NCBI RefSeq assembly: GCF_000512585.2
Contig: NC_089242.1
Coordinates: 2,170,001-2,234,000 of the forward strand
DNA length: 64,000 nt
Direction of reading: 5' to 3'
Source: Kwoniella bestiolae CBS 10118
Taxonomy: Eukaryota; Basidiomycota; Tremellomycetes; Tremellales; Cryptococcaceae
This document shows positions 25,050-35,834 of this stretch, piece after piece. Positions within the stretch are counted from its first letter, which is position 1; every line of letters starts with the position of its first letter. Both the position numbers and the translations under genes were made by a program. Below the pieces are notes generated by a model that made no database searches, had not been told where the DNA came from, and worked only from the letters and a program-made list of their open reading frames with translations.

Positions 25050-25160
25050 AGGGAAACGAAGTCTACTCATATGGTCTGTCATCGAGATCTATGCATTGTT
25101 GTCATGTAGCCTTGCTATGCATGTGATTATGCTAATTATGTTGATATGTGCTATTTATTT

Positions 25161-28100
25161 CTACTGCTTTTCACCCAATCTACCAAACAAATTACCCACC
25201 ACCCCACTCCCACCAGACTGGGATCTATAACTTTCCAAGAAATGCTTCATCATCTCATATTCCGCTTTATCGTCCTCTCCCAGCTGTCCTAATCCCTCCT
25301 TCATCTCGTCGTCTTCATCCTCGTCATCTGATATACCAGCATTCTTCAAAGCAGCTTTGAGCTCGCAATCCATAGCTAGGAGGTCATCTTCCTCCATGTT
25401 CTCCAGATCAGCTTCGGTCGGAAGAGGTGGTAGAGGGTTGGACGAAGATGATTTGGATCTGGGTTTGATTGATGGTGCTGGCTTCGTCTGAGATTTAGGC
25501 TTTTTGCTGGGGGTGGGCTTGTTTTTCGATAGTTCTTGGTCCATCGCTCGCATCACTTCATCGAATGAGCTCAACGATGAATCAGGCTTTACCTCGGGCG
25601 CGCTTGATATGTCACTGGGCTTGAAGGTAGTGTTAAATTGGACTTTCTTGCCATTACTACTCTGGGGTTTAGGTTTTGATAAGTCATCAGGCTTGAATTT
25701 CGACGATGATCCATTAGAGGGAACAAAGGCTAACACAACTTCCATATTAGCTACTCATCGTACATTTTTCGCTCGAGGATGCATGATACTCACCTCCTCT
25801 TGCTTGCCTATCCCCTAGTATACCTTTCCACAGATCGTCGTTTATCCCTAACGCATCTTTCGCAAATTTCAAAAACTCTTCCTGCTCTTCAGCCATATCC
25901 ACGTCCAGCTCATCCCCTCCTTCATCTCCTTCATCCCCTTCCTCCTCATCATCCTCTGGATCACCCCATACGCGCCTCTGCATCTCTTCGTCGAGATCCA
26001 TCCCTCCGTCCAACTTCAACTTATTCTGTCTGTCTTTCTCCTCGTCTTCTTCATCTATCTCTTCTATCGTCGCGCTTTTCCTCTCAGCGACTTCCCCCTC
26101 GGACCACTTCATCTGAGCGATCTTCCGTCCTATCGTACCTGCAGCAGGTAGCTCATCCTCATCCTCATCTTCATCAGAGGAATCAGATACTACGCCGTCA
26201 TATTCCTGCTTGGCAAATCGAGGTGGTCTGATAGACGATGTTGAGGTGGATGAGAATATGTCTTTGTGATCGAATTTTACCTCTTTCTTCTTTTCGATAA
26301 TGGGTTTTGATGCTTCAGGTGAAGGTTTGTCAATCTCGGCAATTAAAGATTCTGTCTTCTGCTGAGTCTTCTTTCCCCATTCTTCAGCTGGTAAAGGCTT
26401 GACAAGATTTTCTAACCTCTTCTCCTTCTGGGTTTCTAGCGATTTCCTTTCCTCTTCTGAATCGTCATCATCATCTGAATCGTTCATATCTTCATCTGAC
26501 AGTTCACTATAACAAATTAAGCCACATGATCAGTTCCGTCAAGAAAAGATTTACTGCGTTTCTAAAGTCGCACGTACTCTTCAAACCTCGCACCTGTCAA
26601 ATCACCTTGCCCTCCCACAAACTCTCCCACCTTCTTAGCTAGATCCTGCAATGCTTGACCGTGTTCGTCACCCAACTCAGCTTTTTCACCTTCCCTTTCT
26701 CCTGGTACAGCTGATCGTCCAGAAGCACGCATCATCATTCCATCTAATTCGTCAGGCGAAACTTCCAACCACGATTCACTGTCTTCTTGGTAAGCTGAGT
26801 CTACCTTGAGTTCTTCAGGATTGAGGTTAGAGGCCGAGGAGATTGCTGAATCTACCAAGTATGCGAATGAGGGTCGTTGAGAAGCAGTACTATTTCCGAG
26901 CGGATATCTATCAGCTTCCATTTCTTCGAGGTGCAAGTGCAATAATGAAGCTCACTCTGATGACTTGATACTCTGATATCCCTTCTTCGCCTCACTCTCT
27001 CTCACCTTCCATTTCTCACTGCCTTCCATCTGATCCCCAAACCATCCAGCTTTCTTCAGATTCTCCAAAAACATTTTATATCCGTCCTCATGGACCAGCA
27101 CCTCATCCTCATCCACTTTCTGCGCCCCACCTCGATGCTTATTTCCACCTTCTTTATACATGATCTCAAACCCCGTCGAGATCTTCACGCCCAGATCTCT
27201 CCATCGTTTCTCACCCTCGTTATTCGAATTATCAGGAACATGCCATTCCGGACCGAATATCCTGGGCGGGTGGAAAACCTGGCCTTGCAATTGGGCGTAT
27301 GCTGCTCTGGTCATCGTGATAGGAGAGAGGATGGAGTCGGCGGGTGGGAAATGGGTCATACGTGCTGCGGCCTGGTGTCACTCATATTTAGTAAAGCACT
27401 TGAGAACAGGAATTTCGAAGTGCTCACTCGTAGTTGAGATGGATCTCTGACATAAAACCCTTCTACAGCTTTCTGTATCAGTTCTGGATTCTTCTTCAAG
27501 GCTTTGGCGATAGGTATTGGTAGATATGCCTTGGTCTTTTGCTGATGAGTGTTGAGACCGTCTGGATAACTATCAATGCAAGAGATTCAATCAGCTCAGC
27601 TTGACACCAGCACGGAAACAAGCGACCCACCATGATATCCTATCCCATACTGCTCTTTCCATCCTCTCATCTACTCTGTACCTACCAGTCCGAGCAGCTT
27701 GAACAGCGTCTACCTCAGATATGTACGCTTCGGGATCGTATTGTCTCTCCATGTCTTCGTCATCGGGTATCTGTCTCGGCATTGAACTTGAGGGAGTCGA
27801 TCGTACATGCAAGGGGATCAGATGTAAGTGACCGCCTTGAAGCCATAGCTATGATCAGCAACACAGGATCAGCACAAGCCGGATAGTTAACAGGTGAAGG
27901 ACATACCCTGTTCTCAGCATTTTCTGGTGATACCCAAGAGGGTAGTTCGTTGGCAGCTTCGATCAACAGGAATTCACCGTCTGTATCTCTCACGCTGTCA
28001 TCATTGACGAAAACCTGTCAGTCAAAATCGGGCTCACAAGAAGAGGAAGAGGATGAAGCTCACCCTATGATGATATCCTGCCATTTCTCGCTAATCCTCT

Positions 28101-28386
28101 TGAGTAACCAAACTACCAACCACTCGTCATCGACGGCATCTCCGACTCTCATCGTTCCCTCCAACTTGTTTCCCACGTTTTCGGAAACTTTCAATTCCCA
28201 TGAATCCTTATTCCATAGCCATGGCCGTATCAAGAGTGACTCCACATACTGAGTGAGGAGTAAGGCGGTCGAAGTGGGTTCGTAAGACGAAGGTAAGTGC
28301 AGAACATAGTGGAGAGTATCTTCTGAGATGGTCGGTAGAGGGAATGCTCGGGGTGTGTGAGCTAGAGATGGGAACGAGTTTGACAT
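25161..28386 (-). CDS. ecdysoneless (ECD/SGT1-family) protein
   Basis: The likely start is the Met of MSNSFPSLAH at 28384-28386; an upstream in-frame Met at 28425 is also possible. The N-terminal half has the ECD family signature: an early segment DTLHYVLHLPSS, WLWNKDSWELKV, DEWLVVWLLKRISEKW, DGEFLLIEAANELPSWVSP and LQGGHLHLIPL. A middle block includes KAYLPIPIAKALKKNPELI, FYVRDPSQLRAAARM and FPPADSILSPITMTRAAYAQ. The C-terminal part is acidic and low in complexity, with MEEDDLLAMDCELKAALKNA, ending GRLGEKQ*. Introns are short and numerous. ECD-family proteins are linked to pre-mRNA splicing (U5 snRNP/PRP8), transcription and cell cycle. The yeast name SGT1 here is unrelated to the HSP90 co-chaperone. 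It shares a 350-bp divergent promoter region with DOT1. Confidence 0.88.
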
Positions 28387-28736
28387 GCTGGGGTTGGAAG
28401 ATCCGATCGTCTCTGCCTCGAACACTGTACAAATAGGGCTGTGATGAACAGCAGCTCAAGAGAAGGTAGATAGGGTGAAAAGATGAATGGAGTTGGTGGT
28501 AAGCAATCTTGAATTTTTCGAAAGGACCGTTATCTGATTTTGGGTGGCAAATGTTTACAAGTATCATCAATTTGAATTCCATTCACCTCTTTTACAGCAT
28601 TTTAATCATTTTCTACATTTTCCATCTCCTTCTTGTCCATCTATAACCTCCTCCTCATCTCATCATCATCTGTTCATCAACCTTATCACATCTACATCCA
28701 CTTAGTCATCTGCAGCACGACCTGAAACCTCAGGAT
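28387..28736. promoter_or_regulatory. divergent promoter region between ECD and DOT1
   Basis: 350 bp separate the two start codons. The DOT1-proximal part is rich in C/T and CATC runs on the plus strand, typical of leaders in this window. I see no distinct TATA box or other named element. Confidence 0.5.
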
Positions 28737-31246
28737 ATGTTCTCCTTTTTCGGCGATCAAGATGGTAAACAACCGCGTCCACCTGTAACAGTCGTATCAA
28801 AAGTATCCGTCGTGAAGAAGACATCCACGTCCACATCATCATCTACACCCAGATCACCTGCTGCATCAGCTAGTAACGCCAATGGCAATGGTCATCTGAA
28901 AGTGCCATCAAGTAGTACGAGTACAAGTAAAGGGAAGATCAACGGCAGTTCACCAATCAAGAACGGTTCATCCTCCACCCCATCCCCCTTGTCAAGACCG
29001 ACACTACTCAAGAAAGTCTCGTCAGCTAAACTCGACTCCAAGCCTAGCAGTAGTCCCAGACCCGCTACCAGCAAATCTTCTCCTGCTAGATCACCCATTC
29101 CCAAGAGAAAGGCCAACCTAGTCGCACGTATAGAATCGGAATCAGAATCTTCAGGTTCAGACTCCGAATCGAGCGATGATGCCTTGGATCCTAAGCCCAA
29201 GTTGAAACGCAGGAAGGGCTCACCAACAGGTACTTCTACGCCGACAAGCTTGTTGGGAAGAGATGATGATTTTCTTGGGAGAAAGGATGAGCTCTTCTGT
29301 CTGGATGAGGTGGATATGCGTGGGGAATATGATAGAGGATGGGTTGGGTTTGTGGGTTGTGAGGAGGTTCTGAATGGGAAGATCAAAGGTTGGGCGAGTG
29401 GGAGTAATGGATGGGGAGAGAATGGCAAGGGTTTGGAGAAGTATCAAGCTTGTGAGTCGTCTTGCTTCTCCCTGACTTTATGCGCAATGAGTTTGTGAGC
29501 GTAAAGAGGATACTGATTGTACTGGCAGACTTTCCACAACCTGGTTTCGAGAATGGTGAAAACCCTCCTTCCGTAGAGCTGCTCTATCCTGCTGAAGGGT
29601 GTCGTGAGAAGTGAGCTCTTACCATGTCTTCTGACTAGGGCAGAGAAGCTGATTGCTGTGATCCAGATTCGTCCTTCTCACCCCCGCATCTCCGAGAGAA
29701 TTCAATCCCATATCAGAATTGCGAACGGCCCTCCGTTTGATCCTAGAGCGTGAGCTTCAATTTTCGTGTCATAATCGATACTCAGCTGACATCCATCTTC
29801 CTGACCAGATTACATCCCACCCTCCCACACACACATATTCGGCACCCTCTCAGACTCCCTCTCTGACCCACTCGAGACTCCTTCCTCCCTTCCATCTAGA
29901 CTCACCTCACCATTCGCTGGATCACTCGCTACCCCCCCTCCAGATTCTATGCCCACCGAAACGATAGGCGATGCCTTGCGTAAAGCGTTGGCTCCGAATC
30001 GTCGAGATGGACCGGGTTTCATGCGGGCTATGGAGAGGTTTAACAGCGCTATGGAGGAACTGCAATGCTCAGGATTGATGAAGAGTCATATGAAGGTGAA
30101 ACAGATGAAGAAGAAAGAGTGGTCGGTTCTGGTGGATTTCGTGCATGATTCGGCGTATTCGAGGGTTGTCGGACCATATTCGCATGAATTGGAGGTGAGT
30201 TACATATCTCCCTTTTAAGACGAGGATGTGGCTGATCTTTGTGCCTCCCATAGCACCACCCTAAACACCCTACTGAAGTCGCCGAAGCTATCAGTGGGAA
30301 GGAAGATGCGTACGGAGAGTTGAGACACAAGTGAGCTATTCGTCTATTATAAAAACTCATGATTGAAAGATCAGCTGACATGCCCTGTAGCTTCATGAGT
30401 CGAGTCATCGAACAAACCAAACTTGGCCCAGATTCAGTGTTGTGAGTGATCTTAAGAAGCACATCACCTACTTAACGTTCAGAGCTGATCATGTCCTTTT
30501 CGTAGCGTTGATCTGGGAAGTGGAGTTGGCAATTGCGTCTTACAAGCCGCTCTTCAAGCTGGATCACGAAGGTGAGCTGTCCTCTCCTTGAGTTGTAAAT
30601 ACCAGCTGACAATGATCCATCGTTTTAGTTACGGATTCGAGCTCTTACCTGTACCAGCCCATTGTGCTCGATTACAGCTCAAAGAGGTCCAACGAAGATG
30701 GACAATGTGGGGGTTGAAAGGGAATTTGAACGTTGAGGTGCATGAAGGGGATTTCAGGGTTCATCCGATGGTAGCGAAGAGATTGAGGGAGGCCGATGTA
30801 GTTGTGAGTGGGCTCGGCCGTCTAATCTCTGGTATAGTGTCAGTCAGATGCTATGAAGCTAATACGACCCTCATGGTGATAGCTCGTCAACAACGAGGTA
30901 TTCCCTTCATCACTCAATATAGATCTCACGAACATGTTCCTCGACCTGAAAGACGGAGCGAAGATAGTCAGCTTGAAGCCGTTCGTGCCAGAGGGATTTA
31001 GGATGAACGAAAGTAATGTGAGTGATTTGTCTGGTCCTACCAGCACATTCTGTCAGAAATTTATACTGATATTGAGTATAGTGCGACTCGTTTGGTGCGA
31101 TTGTGAAATCTAGCCAACATACTTATTATCAAGATTGGGTGACTTGGAAGGGCGATTCCGGGAAGTATTATGTTCAGATTATAGACAGGACGAAGAGGGC
31201 GAAGTTTGAGGAGGAGATGATGAGTGGGAGGAGGTCTAGGAGATAG
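28737..31246 (+). CDS. DOT1: histone H3 lysine-79 methyltransferase Dot1
   Basis: The start ATG is at 28737 (MFSFFGDQDGKQPRPP). About 160 Ser/Pro/Lys-rich residues with a basic patch (PKLKRRKGSP) come first, typical of the nucleosome/DNA-binding tail of fungal Dot1. The catalytic DOT1 fold follows over some eight exons: YSRVVGPYSHELE, the SAM-binding motif VFVDLGSGVGNCVLQAAL, SYGFELLPVPAHCARLQ and VEVHEGDF. Then come DVVLVNNEVFPSSLN (after the intron ending near 30882), GAKIVSLKPFVPEGFRMNE and the end DRTKRAKFEEEM...RRSRR*. The VNNEVF motif is specific to Dot1. It acts on chromatin in the nucleus in silencing and DNA-damage signalling. It ends 500 bp from a convergent gene. Confidence 0.96.
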
Positions 31247-31746
31247 ACACGGGTTGCTCTTTTACTCTGGAAAGGAAAGAGAAGGGGAAGATCTGAGTGA
31301 TAATCTTTGTGCTATTTATCTACTTTAAAGCGATAACATCTGTGGAATAGATGCTTTATTTATATTATATATGCAGTGTGCTACGGAGAAACGGGGTGTA
31401 GTTTGAGTGTGGAAAGGGACGTTGCTGTGCCATACATTTATAGTATTCACCATATTCATGACTTGAATTATATTCATTGTTCAATCATGTGTTACAGATA
31501 TACATGATTGATCGATATATAAGTCTTGTTCTTGTTCATCTTTTTCATCAAGATGATTTTAGGGGTATAAACGATAACACCTAACTATATTTATACTCAA
31601 ATTAAAAGCGACGTGGATGATATTCTCCACAATCCACAACAGACCACCAAACCAGACCAGAAAAGAAAAGACAATATATAAAAAATAATCGAATGATGAA
31701 TACAAGCTACTCCCCCTCCCTCTTGCTTCTCGCGGCTGTTGTAATA
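31247..31746. other. convergent intergenic region
   Basis: 500 bp between the 3' ends of DOT1 and the minus-strand gene ending at 31747. It is AT-rich, as expected for two 3' untranslated regions. Nothing else is seen. Confidence 0.5.
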
Positions 31747-33729
31747 CTAACCGGTGTATCCATAATTCCCATCCGCTCCATACTGCCCACCATGCCCGCC
31801 CGCCTGACTCACATCGACCACCTCGAAATTGAACCTCGTATCATCGACGTCGTCCCCCTCATGCCCGTTCGAATGCATCTGCATCTCAATGGGAAGTTGA
31901 ATACCCATATCCAAATCGTCCATCTGAGTCGCGGCTGCCTGCATAGCCTGCTGGACCATATTGATATCCACGTTGTTCTCATCGCCATCCCCATCCCCTG
32001 TCTGGTTCAGGGACGGATCCAACACGCCAGCCGAGGTGGAGGCAGATGGATCGGCGTATAATTGCTGAGACTGAGATCCATCTTGCGGTTGGTAATACTG
32101 TTGACTCTGGTCTTGCTGCTGTTGGGGGAATCCCAGATCGCTCTGAGGCTGTTGCTGCTGGTGTTGTTGAGCAGGGAGAGAGTTCTTCTTGGTATTTCGT
32201 CGACGCGATTGACCGGTCAATCCGCCTGTCTTGGCGTTAGTGGCTGTAGCTGATAATCTAGGTTTCTTGTTTGGTTGATTCAGCGCCTGTTGATGTAATG
32301 TACTTAAGGCATCTTGAGATAGGGTCGTTATACCGGGATTCGACATTGACACTTTTACGTTTGGATGTCCAGCAGCCAATGCAGCAGCGGCAGCTTCCTT
32401 CCTTGCGGCATTGGCTAATGCTTCTTGTTCCTTCTGTGCGTTGGCGGCAGCTTCTTCCTGCTTCATACCTCTCCCTTGGAATCCTCCGTTGTCGAACCTC
32501 CATAAGTGGTTTGCACGGATTCTCCAACCGTTTATACAACCTTGGTTGAGTTTCTCGTAGTACATATCGGCACCTTTACGAGCCAAGTACGTTCGAACTC
32601 GATGGGCGGAACATCGTCCTTCGTCTCCATCCCATTCGGAAGGGTAGTGTTTTCGGATCCAGTTGACGATTTCGTTGGGTTTCTGTGGGTAGAAGGCATA
32701 GAGTGGGTGGGACAGGAGAGGGAGAGAGAAGGACAGTGCGTTGTTTGTGTGTGGGAGGAAGGCGATGAGAGGGAGCAGAAAGATGATAGACGCGTCAGCA
32801 TGTTCTTTTACATGATGTGTTGACATGTCCCAGGCGACGAGGGGGAGGCGACGGATTTATGGATGAAGGACGGAAAAGACTTCGGCTCGACATATTGGCA
32901 GATTACTATACGAATATTGTTACGACACTCACCAATGGCCAATTATCATTTCCGTTCGATAACAATGCACGACCTGGAAAGTACGTGACCCGTCAGTTCA
33001 GGGTTCACGATTTGGTTCATGCATCCAAGGTATTTTTGCACTCACCAATGAACAGATTCACACTTGCGTTGGGAGGGGGCTACAGGATAACAAATCGCCA
33101 CGAATTAGCATCTGTATCATCAATCGCCACAATGATGTGAAGGATGATGATGGGATGCAAGAGATAGCGATAAGATAAAGAAAGGGAGCGGCAGTGCCAC
33201 TGTCAATAGTTTGAAATCAACTTACAGGAGGCCATTCTGGATTTGTCATTATCGCTGTTGGAGGAGCAATGGCCCGCATCATCTTCGCAGTAGGGGATCC
33301 AGGCATATCATCGTTCTCCGCTGCTATTTGCGCGATAGCATCCATGTCCAGCGAGAGATTCTCATTAAGCTGATCGGGAGGTGGGAAATCCGCTGGTCTT
33401 GGATTAGGTGCAGAGGCTATCGATTCTCTTATTCCCATTCCTACTCCCTCACCATGTATATCATATTCGTTCGATGCTGCTTCTCCTTCCTGCGCTTGTG
33501 GTTGGGTGCCATTGCTAGTTTCGATGGAGGTGTTGTTGTTATGATGAGGAGGTGCAGGGAGATCCATCAATTCTGGATCGATGACTGGTTCGTGGGAGGG
33601 TGTGTTGGCGCCGGACTCTGCAGGTGCTGGGGTGAGTTCGGTAGATGATGGTACGGGCTTTGGTGATCCTTCTGTAGTTGCAGGTGGATCTGCGGGAGGT
33701 GGATTGGGGGTCGAAGCTGATTCAGACAT
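31747..33729 (-). CDS. possible nuclear protein with conserved-looking basic block, unknown function
   Basis: I do not recognise the family. Exon 1 (33226-33729) starts MSESASTPNPPPADPP, is disordered and acidic, and ends at NPEWPP before a GTAAGT donor. A second large exon (31747-32682) follows a TAG/CAG-type acceptor and opens with a compact block: KPNEIVNWIRKHYPSEWDGD, RCSAHRVRTYLARKGADMYY and CINGWRIRANHLWRFDNGG. This Trp/Arg-rich block of about 75 residues looks like a folded, nucleic-acid-binding module. The rest is an Ala-rich helix (KEQEALANAARKEAAAAAL), a basic patch (GQSRRRNTKKN) and Gln-rich stretches, the composition of a transcription regulator. The intron between exons would be 543 nt, much longer than others here, so one or more small exons may be missed. 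A DNA-binding role is inference. Confidence 0.6.
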
Positions 33730-34323
33730 GTTTGGGGGAGGATGACTCGCCGAAAGGACGGCTGTCTGAGGGAGAGAGCGGTGGATTGTTGCTTCGTGGA
33801 GATTGTCTCTAGCTGAGGAGTGGAAGAGTATGAGTTGTAGTGCGATTGCTTCGGGTTGTGCCTGGGGTATGAATGATACTTCAGATGATGGATGATGTAT
33901 ATATATGAATGGATGACAAAGGGTGAGTGTGAGTGGTTGATGTTGTTGTTCTGATTCTACAGTAGTAACTTGTAACTTGGGAATTTAAGGGTAAACACAT
34001 CACCCATACATGTACTGTACTCATCAGACGGAATCAAATCACCTTGCTCTGATCCGGAATTAGTCAAAACGCCGCCACTAACACAAACCAGCAACCCATT
34101 TAAACGGAAACGGCGGTTCTCGGATCAACTCTGAATGGAATTAATGGAATTCCTCCACCTTTCGTTTGCATCTCGTTGACTTTTTTTCGAACATACCAGC
34201 ATACCAACATCAAAACCTCACTTATATAATTGACATCGTCACTTCAACCGCTTGATCAGCAAACAGCACAATCACACCTTCCCTGCGCAATTAGCATCAT
34301 CATCTCAAAGCAATCCTTCCATC
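33730..34323. promoter_or_regulatory. divergent promoter region (31747-33729 gene / mitochondrial GrpE)
   Basis: 594 bp between two divergent start codons. The GrpE side contains CATCA-rich leader sequence. I see no gene. Confidence 0.45.
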
Positions 34324-35238
34324 ATGAACCCACGAACACTCGCCGCTCCTCTTCGATCACTCCGAGCATTTCTCCCCCTTCGACCACCCATGGTACCTTC
34401 GGCCGGTCGAATAATACCGCTCCCCGCCTCTCGACTCGGTGCGAGGTACTATTCCGAATCAGCAGATGCTAAGAAAGAAGAATCATTCCATGCTGAGGAG
34501 GATAAGAGAATAACAGATCTGGAGAATGCAAAGCAGGAGAGTGATAAGAGGGCCAAGGAGCTGGAGGAGCAATTGAAGGAGTTGAAGGTGGGTTCGGTGG
34601 TTCTGGTTCGAGGATCGGATGGTTCCCAATTCTATTGGAATAAAGCTGATAGAACTTACTTGCTTTTTCATGGTACGTCTCGTTCCAACGATTATTCCGT
34701 CTCTTTTACTTAATAATACCAAATCAACCTACTCTACTCTCCTCATAATCTTCATTTCCGGTCTCCATATCACCACCCACAGAAAGAGATCCAATACGTC
34801 CGAGCAGACTACCAAACAGCAACCCGACGAGCCGAAGAGGAACGTAAGAAAGCCTCCGAATTCGCCATCGCCTCCTTCGCCCGAGCGTTACTAGGTACCG
34901 TCGATGTATTACAAAAAGCCCTTAGGAGTGTACCCCAGCCTATACCGATCGATAACCAGCAACTCAAACAGCTCTTCGACGGAGTAGGCCTCACCGAAAA
35001 GGCCTTGGTCCAAACATTTGAAAGACACGGTATGAAGAAGTTGGATAATCTCCATGGAGAACAGTTCGACCCCAACCTCCACGAAGCTGAGTTTATGATT
35101 CCCAAGGAGGTCGCTCCGCCCAAGAAGGATGGTACGCCCCATAATCCCGGGGAGATCATGGAGGTCAACTCAGAGGGGTGGATGATTGGGAATAGGGTGC
35201 TGAGGCCTGCTAAAGTTGGTGTTGTGCAGCCTGAGTAG
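34324..35238 (+). CDS. MGE1: mitochondrial GrpE, nucleotide exchange factor for Hsp70
   Basis: Two exons (34324-34587 and 34783-35238) join to 239 residues. The N-terminus is an Arg/Ser/Ala-rich, acid-poor mitochondrial presequence (MNPRTLAAPLRSLRAFLPLR). The GrpE long helix follows (KRITDLENAKQESDKRAKEL, YVRADYQTATRRAEEERKKA), then ASFARALLGTVDVLQKAL. The C-terminal beta domain is FDPNLHEAEFMIP and GWMIGNRVLRPAKVGVV, with the family signature ending. Mge1 releases ADP from mitochondrial Hsp70 during protein import and folding in the matrix. The length is normal. The donor is GTGGGT. The downstream neighbour is the carboxypeptidase gene, in the same direction. Confidence 0.96.
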
Positions 35239-35834
35239 GCGAGGGGAAGCTTGGAGTATAATTAGGAGGATAGTGGGATCGAAGAACACAAGACAATGTA
35301 TCATCATCGAATAGCATACAGTAGATACCACACAGTAGGATTATCATCAACAGAACATATTGTCTGTCATCCTGGCATAGATGCATAGTACACTTCTCCA
35401 TTTGACTTTGATCAATTACTACATTCCATTCAACGGTGTTGCTAATGAGCGATGGTGGCATGCAAGAGAAAAACATAAAGAATCACAGTCGGAACTGGAA
35501 CGATATCTCTATGCGTTTTCTTGGGCTGCATGTATGTCGATTGAGTGACCCTGTGAGAACAGCATAGGATTGCAATCCGCTGGTCCAAATGTACTTTTCC
35601 GGATCTCCCTATGGTGTTCTCCTATTCTGCCAGTTGATTAACCGGATTCGACCGATGTGTTACCGCATGAGCAACAACCGATCAGGTCCACATGCAACCA
35701 GCAGTGTCTTATCAGCTCAATCAACTTGACAACCATTCATTCTCATTCTCATTCTCATTTGCTCATCCATTCCCTTCTTCTCACTCACATCACCAGCCCA
35801 TATATCCATTCGAAAAAGTACTTTGTCCCTCAAC
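35239..35834. other. intergenic region between MGE1 and carboxypeptidase gene
   Basis: About 600 bp. Near its right end is a short ATTCTC hexamer repeat (about 35736-35757), probably in the carboxypeptidase leader. No gene is seen. Confidence 0.5.
35736..35758 (+). repeat. hexamer repeat (ATTCTC)n
   Basis: Three to four tandem copies of ATTCTC lie about 80 bp upstream of the carboxypeptidase start codon. It is a simple pyrimidine-rich repeat in the likely 5' leader. Confidence 0.75.

Noticed and set aside
28737..29450. Antisense open frame within the DOT1 5' end (minus strand, 178 codons)
   Set aside because: It mirrors low-complexity Ser-rich coding sequence; antisense Leu/Ser frames are expected.
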